The notes under the pieces: model-generated
What the model was told of the DNA's origin: nothing
The model's database searches: none
Seen by the model: the letters and a program-made list of their open reading frames with translations, nothing else
Source of the DNA: Candidatus Kapaibacterium sp.
Lineage (GTDB): Bacteria; Bacteroidota; Ignavibacteria; Kapaibacteriales; Kapaibacteriaceae
Reading direction: 5' to 3'
Length of the DNA stretch: 34,089 bases
Assembly: GCA_018882585.1 (NCBI GenBank)
Contig: VFFB01000016.1
Location: forward strand, 1-34,089
Shown: positions 26,127-34,089 of the stretch, piece after piece
Numbering within the stretch: position 1 is the stretch's first letter
Layout: the number at the start of each line of letters is the position of its first letter
Made by a program: the position numbers and the translations under genes

Positions 26127-27266
26127 TCAAGCAAGGTTTGTGCGAAACAGTTCAACCAGGTCAAGATGTTCCCACGGGAACTCGTGACGTCCAAAGTGCC
26201 CGTAGGCTGCCGACGGCTGATAGATCGGCCGGCGAAGATGAAGTCGATCAATGATGCCCTTTGGCGTGAGGTCGACGTTGCCGCGGATGAATTCGCCGAT
26301 GACGTGAGCCGGCGTGGTGCTGGTGCCGTGGGTGTCGACATGGACGGACACGGGCTGCGCGACGCCGATGGCATAGGCGAGCTGGATGGTGCACTCGCGG
26401 GCAACGCCGGCGGCAACGAGGTTCTTGGCCAGGTGTCTAGCCGCATAGGCCGCCGAGCGATCCACCTTCGTCGGGTCCTTGCCCGAGAATGCGCCACCGC
26501 CATGCGGTGCGCGGCCTCCGTAGGTGTCAACGATGATCTTCCGGCCCGTCAGGCCGGTATCGCCGTGGGGTCCGCCAATGACGAACTTGCCTGTCGGATT
26601 GATGTGATACTCCGTGGCCGACGTCAGGAGATGCTCGGGAATCACGGCTTTGACGACGTTCTCGATGACGTCTTCGCGAATGCGCGACTGATGTCCGTCG
26701 AAGTCCTTGTGCTGCGTCGACACCACAACGGTCGTCACCCTTACGGGTTCGTTTGCGTCGGTATACTCGATGGAAACCTGGGCCTTTGCGTCGGGCCGCA
26801 GGTAGGGCATCAGACGTTGCTCGTGCTTGCGAATGTCGGCAAGGCGCTTCATCAGCTTGTGCGAGTAATAGATCGGCGCAGGCATGTACTCGTCGGTCTC
26901 TTTCGTTGCGTAGCCGAACATCATGCCTTGGTCGCCTGCACCGCCGGTGTCGACGCCCATGGCGATGTCGGGCGACTGACGGTTGATGACATTGATGACG
27001 GCGCACGACTCGGCATCGAAGCGAAGTTCCGGGTCGGTATAGCCGATGTCGCGAATAACGCCGCGCACGACTTCGGGCAGGTCTATGTAGGTGGACGTCG
27101 TGATTTCGCCGCCGACGACGATCATGCCCGTTGTGGCGAAGCATTCGCAGGCTACGCGTCCCGTCGGGTCGTCCTGCAGAACGCGGTCAAGGACGGCATC
27201 CGAGACTTGGTCGCAAACCTTGTCGGGATGACCTTCGGATACTGATTCAGAGGTGAAGATGTACAT
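26127..27266 (-). CDS. metK: S-adenosylmethionine synthetase
   Basis: Makes S-adenosylmethionine from methionine and ATP in the cytoplasm. The 379-residue length is standard. Signature motifs are [10 protein letters not shown] with His13, the GAGDQG hexapeptide at 109-114 that binds the substrate adenine, and [19 protein letters not shown], the phosphate loop. The C-terminal APHGGG and '[12 protein letters not shown]' are also typical. It precedes ahcY in the same run, and the gap to the upstream nucleotidyltransferase gene is 56 bases. No SAM or SAH riboswitch could be recognised in these short gaps. Confidence 0.97.
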   Translation of the reverse strand: MYIFTSESVSEGHPDKVCDQVSDAVLDRVLQDDPTGRVACECFATTGMIVVGGEITTSTYIDLPEVVRGVIRDIGYTDPELRFDAESCAVINVINRQSPDIAMGVDTGGAGDQGMMFGYATKETDEYMPAPIYYSHKLMKRLADIRKHEQRLMPYLRPDAKAQVSIEYTDANEPVRVTTVVVSTQHKDFDGHQSRIREDVIENVVKAVIPEHLLTSATEYHINPTGKFVIGGPHGDTGLTGRKIIVDTYGGRAPHGGGAFSGKDPTKVDRSAAYAARHLAKNLVAAGVARECTIQLAYAIGVAQPVSVHVDTHGTSTTPAHVIGEFIRGNVDLTPKGIIDRLHLRRPIYQPSAAYGHFGRHEFPWEHLDLVELFRTNLA

Positions 27267-27322
27267 GGGGGTGATGCGGGTTTTGTGAGGCGAGCGATGT
27301 TGATTCGTACGTGATAGCCGGG

Positions 27323-28300
27323 TCAGTCGGATAGGCGCACGATGGAGGCGTCGCCGATGTTGATCGAGTGAAAGCGTCCTGCGATCTCGGCGTGTTCGCC
27401 AACGATGGATCGATCCAGCGCAATGTCGGCCACGGTTGCCTTGTCGCAGATGATACTATCGCGCACAATGCTGTTGCGGACCACTGCCCCCTTCGAGATG
27501 GTGGCAAAGGGGCCGATGACGCTGTGTTCGACGATGGCTTCGGGGTCGATGTGGACTGGGGGGACGATGACGCAGCCTGCCGGCGAGCCGTTCATGGGGC
27601 GGCGATTGAGCAGGAACCTGTTCGTTTCCAGCAGCGTCTCGGGCTTGCCGCAGTCGTACCAGCCTTCTACGGGGAAGGTGGTGAACTTTTCGCCGCGGTC
27701 GACCATGATCTGCAGCGCGTCGGTTAGCTGGTATTCGCCTTTCGTGCGGATGTCGCGATCGATCAGTTCGTCAAGGGCGGCACGCAGCTGTTGGGGATGG
27801 TGGATGTAGTACAGGCCAACGATGGCCATGTTCGAAACCGGTCGTTCGGGCTTTTCTACCAGACGATCGATGAAGGTGCCATCGGTGATGACAACGCCAA
27901 AGCGGCGGGGATCATCGACATGCTTGACGCCGATCGATGAAAAGGCCGAGGTCTTCAGTACGCTCAGATCGACGTCGAAGACGGTGTCGCCAAGGATGAT
28001 CAGCACGGGCTCTTCCCGCAGCGACTCGCGTGCGGTCCAGATGGCATGGCCAAGGCCGAGCATCTCGCTCTGTTCCACGAAGGTAACGTCGAGCTTGTAC
28101 GACGACCGTACATAGTCCTCTACCAGGTCACCTTTGTATCCGGTGATGATGGTAGCCGAGGTTACATCCTGCTCGAGCAGGGCGTCGAGGATATGACCGA
28201 GGATAGGTTTACCCGCGACGTTGACCAGTACCTTGGGCAGCGTATGCGTGAATGGCCGGAGGCGTGTGCCGATACCGGCAACGGGGATGACGGCATGCAT
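27323..28300 (-). CDS. Sugar-phosphate nucleotidyltransferase with left-handed beta-helix tail
   Basis: A 325-residue enzyme that activates a sugar phosphate with a nucleoside triphosphate for polysaccharide or cell-wall synthesis. The catalytic Rossmann-like half starts [17 protein letters not shown], with the G-x-G-T-R nucleotide loop and LPK (Lys23). It continues with [16 protein letters not shown] and the VEKPE motif of glucose-1-phosphate thymidylyltransferase/RmlA and related enzymes. The tail (about 245-315) has repeated isoleucine-rich hexapeptides of a left-handed beta-helix. The sugar and nucleotide are unknown. ATG 28300 is preferred; a TTG at 28309 is the only other option. It lies 15 bases after the lytic transglycosylase gene. 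Confidence 0.85.
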   Translation of the reverse strand: MHAVIPVAGIGTRLRPFTHTLPKVLVNVAGKPILGHILDALLEQDVTSATIITGYKGDLVEDYVRSSYKLDVTFVEQSEMLGLGHAIWTARESLREEPVLIILGDTVFDVDLSVLKTSAFSSIGVKHVDDPRRFGVVITDGTFIDRLVEKPERPVSNMAIVGLYYIHHPQQLRAALDELIDRDIRTKGEYQLTDALQIMVDRGEKFTTFPVEGWYDCGKPETLLETNRFLLNRRPMNGSPAGCVIVPPVHIDPEAIVEHSVIGPFATISKGAVVRNSIVRDSIICDKATVADIALDRSIVGEHAEIAGRFHSINIGDASIVRLSD

Positions 28301-28306
28301 AGGCCG

Positions 28307-28314
28307 CAAAGATA
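28307..28314 (-). promoter_or_regulatory. TAnnTTTG-like element just before the nucleotidyltransferase start
   Basis: The minus strand reads TATCTTTG, an exact match to the Bacteroidota -7 consensus, only six bases before ATG 28300. A start at the usual distance would give a leaderless or nearly leaderless transcript. No TTG -33 element is seen at 19-21 bases upstream, so support is weak. Confidence 0.3.
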
Positions 28315-28315
28315 C

Positions 28316-30505
28316 TTATTGCAGGCGGATGACCTGCCCTGACCGGAGCACCGTTGTACGCCGGAGCGCTTTGTTCTTTGCGCGGATCGAGGCAACGGTA
28401 AGGCCATGGCGTTCGGCGATCTCGGCAAGCGTGTCGCCTTTGCGAACGCGATATGTCTTCGGCGTGCTCTTGGGCTGGTCGGGTTGGCGTGGAGCGGGGG
28501 CGACGTTCTGGTCGACGCCGCGACGCCGTGGTACTTCGATCGTGAGCGTTGCTCCGGCCTTGATGGTACCGCGTGGCGGGATGTCGTTGAGCTCGCGCAG
28601 CTGCTCGACCGTCGTTCCATACTGTTCGGCAATGCCTGCAAGGGTCTGTCCGCGGCGCACCGTGTGCTTGACGGTGCGGTTGACGGGCAGTCGCTCGACG
28701 TTCTGCTGTGCCATTGGCGGAATGGCTGCATCGGTCACGCCAACGATCAAGCTGTCGCCGGCGCGAATGTTGTCGCTGCCGTCGGGCAGCTTGTTCCACG
28801 CGCGCAGGTCGGCAACGCGGACGCCGTAGCGCTTGGCGATGGCATTCAGGTGCTCGCCGGGGCGCACGGCGTGGCGGATACGTGACGACTGTACCGTTTC
28901 GGCAGGTGCGGACGTTCCTGCCCGTGCGGCGATGCGAGGTTCAGATGGTGTCGTGCGCTCACCAGCGGCGACGGCGGCACCGCGATCCGCGGGCGGTGTA
29001 GAGCCCGTGACGGGGATGCGCAGGGAGCTGCCGCGGCGCAGTCGTGCTTGGTAACCGCTCAGGCCATTGATGGCCGCCACTTCGCTGGCAGAGACGCCGT
29101 AGCGGGCGGCGATCGAGGCCAGCGTCTCGCCACGCTGCACGGGATGCGTCAGCCAGGGAAGCTTCGCGTCGTCGGTCAACATGGCATACCGCTGACCAAA
29201 CGTGGTGAGCGATCCGCGCGGGATCTTGAGCGTGTAGGTCTCGCCCGGTGGCGTGCAATGCCGAATGAGTTCGGGGTTCAGCGCACGGATGGAGTCAACG
29301 GATACGTCTGCGCACGTTGCCAGAGCGGATAGGTTGCACGGTTCCTTCACGACGTAGGTGTCGTAATCGTATACGGCATGAAGGCTCAGTGAATCGTCGG
29401 GAAATCCGTAGGCCTTGCGATTCATCGTGATGATGGACGTGGCGATGTAGAGCGGCACGTAGTTCCGCGTTTCGCGCGGAAGGTAATCACGGATCTCCCA
29501 GAACGTGGGCTGGGCGATGCCCGACTTCCGGATGGCACGGCGCACCCCGCCGGCTCCGCAGTTATAGGCTGCCAGCGCAAGGTGCCAGTCGCCAAGATCG
29601 TTGTACAGGTCCTTCAGGAAGCGCATGGCGGCACGCGTCGCCTTTTCGGGGTCACGCCGCTCGTCTTTCCAGAAGCTCACGTCAAGGTCGTACTCGCGAC
29701 CGGTCGGCGTCATGAACTGCCACATGCCAACGGCCTTTGCACGTGACACGGCATTGGGGTTGAGCGCCGACTCCATCATGGCAAGGTGGACGATCTCGTC
29801 GGGCATGTTCTCTTCCCGGGCGATGCGCCGCAGCATATCCATCCAGCGCCCACCGCGCTCCAGCCACACACGGAAGAACTTCCGCCCCTTGTCCTGTGCC
29901 ATGAAGGCAATGTTTTTTTCGACGTGTGGGTTTACGACGAGTGGGATCGACGTGGGGGGTATCAGGACGCCCGGGGGGAGAATCGAGGTGGGGATGTTGC
30001 CGGTGGTGGCGGGAGCGTCGACCTGCTCAAAGACCTTATCCCGCAGGATAAAGACCGACGAGTTCTCGTCGAGCGCATCGATGCTCTTGACGTAGGTCTC
30101 GTAGTCTTCGATGATCGTCTGTGCCAACTCGGCGAAGTCGGCATTCTCTTCGATCCGGGGGAACGAGGCCAGGTCGTTCAGCATGTCCAGGGCGCGCTCG
30201 AACAGTTTGGCCGCTTTGACGGTGTCTTTGGACTCGATGGCCGAAAGTGCTGACAGGTAGCGGCGACGGGCGATCTCGATCTTGTCCACGACCACCTCGT
30301 CCCACGCACCGGCAACGCCAGGTTGGGCCCCCTCGTCCAGCTCCGAGAACTCGTCTGGAAACATGGGTCGCACAGCTGCCGGCAGCTGTCGTTGCGTCGT
30401 GGCAGTATCCTGCGCCCATCCGTGTGCAGGGATGCAGGCCGTCAGGGCGCCGATCAGGGCGACAAGGCAGACTGCAGATGGGCAACAAGGCAGAAATCGA
30501 CGCAT
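28316..30505 (-). CDS. LysM-containing lytic transglycosylase (MltD-like)
   Basis: A 729-residue envelope enzyme that cleaves the peptidoglycan glycan chain with an intramolecular anhydro-ring product. The N-terminus is a signal sequence with LTAC as a possible lipobox. An SLT catalytic domain spans about 210-370, with catalytic Glu245 in MMESALNP and the following AVGMWQFM and LALAAYNCGAGG segments. A degenerate LysM-like stretch follows near 385-430, then four clear LysM modules at about 454-498, 545-588, 614-657 and 685-728, each with a V-x-x-G-x-T/H-L pattern. LysM modules bind N-acetylglucosamine chains, so the enzyme is held at the wall. Low-complexity linkers join them. ATG 30505 is chosen over GTG 30535 because it starts the signal sequence; no ribosome site distinguishes them. 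Confidence 0.88.
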   Translation of the reverse strand: MRRFLPCCPSAVCLVALIGALTACIPAHGWAQDTATTQRQLPAAVRPMFPDEFSELDEGAQPGVAGAWDEVVVDKIEIARRRYLSALSAIESKDTVKAAKLFERALDMLNDLASFPRIEENADFAELAQTIIEDYETYVKSIDALDENSSVFILRDKVFEQVDAPATTGNIPTSILPPGVLIPPTSIPLVVNPHVEKNIAFMAQDKGRKFFRVWLERGGRWMDMLRRIAREENMPDEIVHLAMMESALNPNAVSRAKAVGMWQFMTPTGREYDLDVSFWKDERRDPEKATRAAMRFLKDLYNDLGDWHLALAAYNCGAGGVRRAIRKSGIAQPTFWEIRDYLPRETRNYVPLYIATSIITMNRKAYGFPDDSLSLHAVYDYDTYVVKEPCNLSALATCADVSVDSIRALNPELIRHCTPPGETYTLKIPRGSLTTFGQRYAMLTDDAKLPWLTHPVQRGETLASIAARYGVSASEVAAINGLSGYQARLRRGSSLRIPVTGSTPPADRGAAVAAGERTTPSEPRIAARAGTSAPAETVQSSRIRHAVRPGEHLNAIAKRYGVRVADLRAWNKLPDGSDNIRAGDSLIVGVTDAAIPPMAQQNVERLPVNRTVKHTVRRGQTLAGIAEQYGTTVEQLRELNDIPPRGTIKAGATLTIEVPRRRGVDQNVAPAPRQPDQPKSTPKTYRVRKGDTLAEIAERHGLTVASIRAKNKALRRTTVLRSGQVIRLQ

Positions 30506-30670
30506 GAACCGTGAGTTCGGGTGGATGATTGGCACGATACGTAGAACGCGGCAATATGGCCAGCATGGTCATGACGGCCAAACATCCAGAATCTTGCTGC
30601 AGGGGGCAAGGACGGTGCTGCGGAGCCACCTGGGTGGTAGCGACGCTGCAACTCGTTGAAATGCCGAGCC

Positions 30671-31435
30671 TTAGCGGTATCCGCCGGCGATCCAGGCGCG
30701 AACCTTTGCGATCTCGCAGTCTGTTGCCCGAGGGCCCGACGGAGGCATGGGTGAGTAGCCGGGGGCACGGGACATGGTGCCGACCAGTTTGCCCGAAGCA
30801 GCATGCTGGCGAACCAGGTCCTGCGTGCTCAGATCGACGGCTCCATTACGGGTAAGGGAGTTATGGCAGCCGATGCAGCGCAGGTCGATGACAGGTTTGA
30901 TATCGGCAGCATAGGTCACGTCTACGGTATCACATGCCGTGGTCGTCCCGCAGTCCTCGTTCTTGGCACCCTCCTGGATCCAGCGTCGGATGATTGCCGC
31001 TTGGGCATCCGTCAGGCGTGGGCGAGGCGGAGGCGGCATCTGTTCCTCGCCTGTTTCAAAGAGTACCTTGTACAGCGTGCTGTTGTCCGGAAGTCCTGCT
31101 CGTACAAGGCGTCCGCCTTTCGACGCCATCACAGCGGCATACGAAGTGACGTCGACTCCTTCTTCGCGGGAAACATTGTCGTGACAGCCGCTCGTCGCAC
31201 AGTTACTGACCAGGATCGGCAACACATCCTGCTCGAAACAGAACTTCGACGTTCCCGTGGTGTCTACGCCCCCCGTGGTGTCTGTGCCCCCCGTGGTGTC
31301 TGTGCCGCCATTATCTACTGTGTCGACCCTGTCGGTAGGCCCGGTTGGGATGTCGTCATCGTGACAACCAATGATGATGCCTGCGGTGATCAGCGTGGGA
31401 AGCACCAGTCGAAGGATGAAGGATGTGCAGTTCAT
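30671..31435 (-). CDS. Di-haem cytochrome-c-like lipoprotein
   Basis: A 254-residue exported protein. A lipobox IIGC at Cys24 predicts a lipid anchor. Residues of about 40-63 are Gly/Thr/Asp repeats. Two haem-binding units follow: CATSGCH at 79-85 (CX4CH) and CIGCH at 187-191 (CX2CH). Each is trailed by a MPP motif (M133, M230) that may supply the axial methionine, and by a W-I-x-x-G stretch (RRWIQEGA and RAWIAGGY). So it looks like an internal duplication of a monohaem domain, as in the widespread FCB/planctomycete cytochrome-like domains. It probably carries electrons in the periplasm or on the surface; partners are unknown. ATG 31435 gives the signal directly. The next upstream gene ends 32 bases away. 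Confidence 0.85.
   Translation of the reverse strand: MNCTSFILRLVLPTLITAGIIIGCHDDDIPTGPTDRVDTVDNGGTDTTGGTDTTGGVDTTGTSKFCFEQDVLPILVSNCATSGCHDNVSREEGVDVTSYAAVMASKGGRLVRAGLPDNSTLYKVLFETGEEQMPPPPRPRLTDAQAAIIRRWIQEGAKNEDCGTTTACDTVDVTYAADIKPVIDLRCIGCHNSLTRNGAVDLSTQDLVRQHAASGKLVGTMSRAPGYSPMPPSGPRATDCEIAKVRAWIAGGYR
31254..31307. repeat. Three 18-base tandem repeats in the cytochrome lipoprotein gene
   Basis: Three copies of an 18-base unit (31254-31271, 31272-31289, 31290-31307) with a few changed bases. In the minus-strand frame they encode the Gly-Gly-Thr/Val-Asp-Thr-Thr linker, so length changes by whole units would keep the frame. Confidence 0.85.
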
Positions 31436-31467
31436 GAAAGCTATCACGATTGGGGGTGAGTCGAATG

Positions 31468-33009
31468 TTACCGCGTCTGACGGATCAGAAGCGCGCCTGC
31501 GGGAACGTCGACAGTATGGGTGCCGACAGTGAGTGGTCCATCGTGGACCGTGCCGAGCCATTGTCCAAGGACGTTGAAGGCATCGAGTTGTGTGTCTGTT
31601 TCAGCTGTTACGGTGATCATGGCTTGTTCTGCGCCCGGAGCGTATGCGATGCGTAGGCTCGACACAGGTTCGGCGTTGCTGACGCTCAGCGGACCGTCTT
31701 CAAGGCGTCCGCGGGGAGTCAAACTGCGTCCGGCAACCGCCGGGTGATCTGCTCCGTAGCGATACACCTTGAAGATCATGGAGTTCTGCGGTATCTGCCC
31801 CTGGCGGACGGTGCCGTTCATGCCAACGGGGCTGACGTAGCGCCAGACGATATCGCCATCGTTTGTAACCTCGGCAAGCATTCCCTGCGGACCATAGCAT
31901 ACCAGCGTGTTGCCGTTGGGAAGGCGAGTTGCACCGCTGATGTTTGCCGCAAAGAACGCCGTATTGCCAGCCGGCGGTGTAAACATCCAAGCAGGCGCCA
32001 CAGGTCCGAACGCTGCCCCCTTTTCAAGCACATATTGGCCTGATTCGTCAAGGGGCGGTGTGAGCTCCTCGACGGTCGAGTAGCGGGCTGTGCCGGGACG
32101 GCCGGTACCATTGTTGAAGACCATGAAGTTGCCGGCGCCGGCAAGACCTGCGGTGATCCAGCGTGCATCGTGCTGCCCCCACAGCGTTTGGGCAGCGACA
32201 TTGCCGCGACCGTAGATCTGCGGGTTGCCGTAGCGATAGACGATCTTACCGGTCTTGCGGCTGATCACCCAGAACTCATTCAGGTTGTGGACGCTGACCA
32301 TGACCTCGTCGCGATCGGCATTGTACCGCAGAGAATTCAGGTGGAGCCAGTCCGTCCGATCGCCTCCGGCATTGATGTCGATCCGGTCGGGATGTTCGGC
32401 GATCACGCCGTAATTGGGTAGCGAGGGGTCGGCGTTCTGCACCAGGTTGTTGCGGGTGTCCCATGTCCAGACGATCTCGCCCGATGTTGGACCTGTGGGC
32501 TTGACCTCGATAATGCGCTCAAGCCACATGGTCTGATCGCGGAGTCTCGAGCTCAGTCGGCCGAGTGCCAAGGCGGTATCGCGCGGGATGGGATACCACA
32601 CCAGCAGCAGCACGTTGCCGTTGGGCATGATCTCGACGTCGTGATGGGCTCGTCCGTTGGGTCCATACAAGTTGTACGTCCACAACAATTGCCCGTCCCA
32701 GCCGAAGCGTTCGACGATACCGCCGGAGCCGCCGCCGTTGAGCGGCAGGTTGCCTGCGGGCGTGCCTGTGCGAAGAAGGCTTCCGCCGTCCAGCAGCATG
32801 GCGGCTTGTCCGGCCCGATACTGACTCTGCCACGTCCGGACGACCTGGCCATCGTTGTCGATCAGGTACGTCATGGTCGACACGACCGGAGCTATTAGCG
32901 TGTAACCCTTGTAGGCACGGGCAACGTCATGCTCAAGCACGCCCACGGTTTGAGCGTGTGTGCAGGTGAAGCATGCGATAAGGAGGCCGAGAAGTGCGGA
33001 ACAACGCAT
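31468..33009 (-). CDS. Arylsulfotransferase-like secreted protein
   Basis: A 513-residue exported protein resembling the ASST/arylsulfotransferase family, which transfers sulfuryl groups between phenolic compounds using a beta-propeller with a histidine. The signal peptide (MRCSALLGLLIACFTCTHAQ) starts at ATG 33009. Matching family pieces are HHDVEIMPNGNVLLLV, WLHLNSLRYN, WGQHDARW and LPNGNTLVCYGPQG; the repeated His-containing strands fit a propeller. The last 75 or so residues look like a T9SS-type sorting tail (VTAETDTQLDAFNVLGQ, then VDVPAGALLIRQTR), though shortened. Substrate is unknown, and some relatives act as generic six-bladed propeller proteins, so the enzyme name is an inference. 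It sits next to the cytochrome lipoprotein gene. Confidence 0.75.
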   Translation of the reverse strand: MRCSALLGLLIACFTCTHAQTVGVLEHDVARAYKGYTLIAPVVSTMTYLIDNDGQVVRTWQSQYRAGQAAMLLDGGSLLRTGTPAGNLPLNGGGSGGIVERFGWDGQLLWTYNLYGPNGRAHHDVEIMPNGNVLLLVWYPIPRDTALALGRLSSRLRDQTMWLERIIEVKPTGPTSGEIVWTWDTRNNLVQNADPSLPNYGVIAEHPDRIDINAGGDRTDWLHLNSLRYNADRDEVMVSVHNLNEFWVISRKTGKIVYRYGNPQIYGRGNVAAQTLWGQHDARWITAGLAGAGNFMVFNNGTGRPGTARYSTVEELTPPLDESGQYVLEKGAAFGPVAPAWMFTPPAGNTAFFAANISGATRLPNGNTLVCYGPQGMLAEVTNDGDIVWRYVSPVGMNGTVRQGQIPQNSMIFKVYRYGADHPAVAGRSLTPRGRLEDGPLSVSNAEPVSSLRIAYAPGAEQAMITVTAETDTQLDAFNVLGQWLGTVHDGPLTVGTHTVDVPAGALLIRQTR

Positions 33010-33046
33010 GGGGCTGTACGAAGGTGGGCTACCGACGAATATGCAA

Positions 33047-33061
33047 GAAACCGACGGTTTC
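33047..33061. other. Perfect palindrome upstream of the arylsulfotransferase-like gene
   Basis: GAAACC and GGTTTC flank a GAC spacer, forming a perfect 6-bp inverted repeat, 38 bases before ATG 33009 and 31 bases past the dehydrogenase stop. It could be a weak terminator for the upstream gene or an operator; the following minus-strand TTGCATATT is only mildly T-rich. Confidence 0.4.
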
Positions 33062-33091
33062 CCAATCGTTACAGACCAAACGCAGGTAGCC

Positions 33092-33844
33092 CTACCGAGC
33101 CAGGAATCCACCGTCGACGGCGTAATAGCTGCCCGTGATGAACGAGGCCTTGCTGCTTGTAAGGAAGCAGACCAGTTCGGCCACTTCGTGCGCTTGCCCA
33201 AGGCGTCCGATAGGATGCTGCGCAACGATGGCGGCCTTGATGGCATCGGTCTGCGTCACGTTGGCGATCATGGGTGTTTCGATGAAGCCGGGGCCCACTG
33301 CATTCACACGGATACCTTGTGCGGCGTAATCGAGAGCTGTTGCCTTGGTAAGACCGACAAGACCGTGCTTCGCTGCCACGTATGCTGGCGCACCTGCGTA
33401 CCCCACCTGACCCAGGATCGACGAAACGTTGACGATGGCACCTCCGCCACCGGCAAGCATGGCACGGATCTGCGCGCGCATGCCATAGAAGGCACCCGAT
33501 AGATTCACGTCGATCACACGTTGCCACGCGTCGATGGGATAGTCGGCCGTAGGCGCACCCGCGCCGGCGATGCCGGCGTTGTTTACTGCGTAGTCCAGAC
33601 GTCCAAACTCGCGAACGGCAGCCTCGACGGCACGCTCATTATCGTCAGGACTCGACACGTCACAGCGGACGTACTTGACAGCGCCTCCCATGTCGCGCAG
33701 TTCCTGCTCGACCTGATGTCCAAGCACGTCATCGAGATCTGCCAGCACAACGGCAGTGCCTTCGCGCACATACTGTTCAGCGATGGCTTTGCCAATGCCT
33801 GATGATGCGCCGGTGACGAGCGCGACGGAACCGATTGATTCCAT
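33092..33844 (-). CDS. Short-chain dehydrogenase/reductase (SDR)
   Basis: A 250-residue NAD(P)-dependent oxidoreductase of the classical SDR family. The nucleotide-binding TGASSGIG is at 11-18, the NNAG motif at 88-91, and the catalytic Ser (141/142), Tyr155 and Lys159 in SSILGQ...YVAAK. The end DGGFLAR is typical. An Asp in the 'VLADLDD' strand end suggests a preference for NAD over NADP. The substrate cannot be told. ATG 33844 is supported by AGGAG at a five-base spacing; a 27-residue in-frame extension upstream is rejected. Confidence 0.92.
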   Translation of the reverse strand: MESIGSVALVTGASSGIGKAIAEQYVREGTAVVLADLDDVLGHQVEQELRDMGGAVKYVRCDVSSPDDNERAVEAAVREFGRLDYAVNNAGIAGAGAPTADYPIDAWQRVIDVNLSGAFYGMRAQIRAMLAGGGGAIVNVSSILGQVGYAGAPAYVAAKHGLVGLTKATALDYAAQGIRVNAVGPGFIETPMIANVTQTDAIKAAIVAQHPIGRLGQAHEVAELVCFLTSSKASFITGSYYAVDGGFLAR

Positions 33845-33849
33845 GAATG

Positions 33850-33854
33850 CTCCT
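33850..33854 (-). promoter_or_regulatory. Ribosome binding site of the SDR gene
   Basis: AGGAG on the minus strand, five bases before ATG 33844, decides the start. Confidence 0.65.
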
Positions 33855-33906
33855 GTGGTGGATGTGTGACGATGTCGCCTGTTTGGCCCAACTACTTGTA
33901 GCCATG

Positions 33907-33935
33907 CAATAATAGCGTTGGCCACGGTGTTGCAA
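33907..33935 (-). promoter_or_regulatory. Candidate promoter for the SDR gene
   Basis: On the minus strand TTGCAA (33935-33930) is followed after 15 bases by TATTATTG (33914-33907). The second box fits a -10 TATTAT and also TAnnTTTG with one mismatch. It lies in the only gap upstream of the gene, about 62 bases before ATG. The spacing is short for a standard promoter. Confidence 0.35.
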
Positions 33936-33946
33936 CATGACGGAAA

Positions 33947-34089
33947 TCACGAGGAAGGGGTCCGATCGGCCGTGCGAAGCGCACGCCAGGCGTTACCCAC
34001 CGCCATCGCTTCGGGCGAGTCGACGGGCCATCGCTGCAGCCCGTGCTGCCGCAGGAAGTCCTCGAAGTCCGGCAGGAGTTCCTCAAGGC
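33947..34089 (-). CDS. C-terminal end of an unidentified gene (5' end outside window)
   Basis: The last 46 codons of a minus-strand gene, ending with TGA at 33947-33949 and open to the window edge. The peptide LEELLPDFEDFLRQHGLQ, then RWPVDSPEAMAVGNAWRAL, is mixed acidic and hydrophobic with GC-rich third codon positions, like the genuine genes here. The other two frames either hit a stop or read Arg/Ser/Cys-rich. The family is not recognised from this fragment. Confidence 0.55.
   Translation of the reverse strand, partial: LEELLPDFEDFLRQHGLQRWPVDSPEAMAVGNAWRALRTADRTPSS

Noticed and set aside
26166-27245. Plus-strand open frame over metK
   Set aside because: Shadow of S-adenosylmethionine synthetase on the other strand.
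26099-27322. Possible SAM or SAH riboswitch for metK/ahcY
   Set aside because: The gaps before ahcY (28 bases) and metK (56 bases) are too short and show no recognisable fold.
30506-30670. 165-base gap before the lytic transglycosylase searched for a small gene or RNA
   Set aside because: No open frame with a start and ribosome site, no strong hairpin and no clear promoter boxes were found.
33892-34086. Short open frame beginning TTG at the right edge
   Set aside because: Cys/Arg/Ser-rich translation; a different frame on the same strand gives a natural protein end with a TGA at 33947.

Overview
The window is a GC-rich (about 60% by eye), densely coded bacterial chromosome segment. It holds 27 genes: 25 complete, plus one cut off at each edge. 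The best guess for the host is the Bacteroidota/Chlorobiota (FCB) group, perhaps a Kapabacteria/Ignavibacteria-like lineage. The reasons are secreted proteins that end in type IX secretion (T9SS/Por) sorting-domain-like tails, CX4CH cytochrome lipoproteins, a recF-DUF721-gyrB cluster, and a few TAnnTTTG-like promoter boxes. The lineage is inferred; no 16S gene or phylogenetic marker comparison was available. Several genes carry clear Shine-Dalgarno sequences. No rRNA, tRNA, CRISPR array, prophage or insertion sequence was seen, and no gap without a gene exceeds about 165 bases.

Layout. 1-4846 (+): the end of thymidylate kinase, a secreted reprolysin-like metallopeptidase, proline dehydrogenase, and an exported endonuclease/exonuclease/phosphatase-fold lipoprotein. 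4857-9333 (-): two related exported proteins of unknown function, followed by a membrane protein with two GAF domains and a GGDEF domain that has lost its signature. 9447-10867 (-): sucD and ndk. 11021-11428 (+): an OsmC-like protein. 11450-15917 (-): a tight seven-gene run psd-pssA-purS-purQ-tatA-tatA-like-gatA with stop/start overlaps, joining phospholipid synthesis, purine synthesis, Tat export and tRNA amidation. 16026-21081 (+): the replication cluster dnaN-recF-dciA-gyrB-DUF1003, without dnaA at its head. 21234-24506 (-): a 1090-residue secreted protein with a T9SS-like tail and what looks like a dead caspase-like domain. 24647-27266 (-): metK and ahcY, two steps of the S-adenosylmethionine cycle. 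27323-30505 (-): a sugar nucleotidyltransferase and a LysM lytic transglycosylase. 30671-33009 (-): a di-haem cytochrome lipoprotein and an arylsulfotransferase-like protein. 33092-34089 (-): a short-chain dehydrogenase and the tail of an unidentified gene.

Most of the window is core metabolism and replication. No defence island or wholly new system is evident. The most unusual items are the pseudo-caspase domain with an EF-hand loop, the degenerate GGDEF receptor next to two uncharacterised exported proteins, the alanine/lysine-rich extensions on SucD and AhcY, and the dnaA-less replication cluster head to head with the phospholipid operon.
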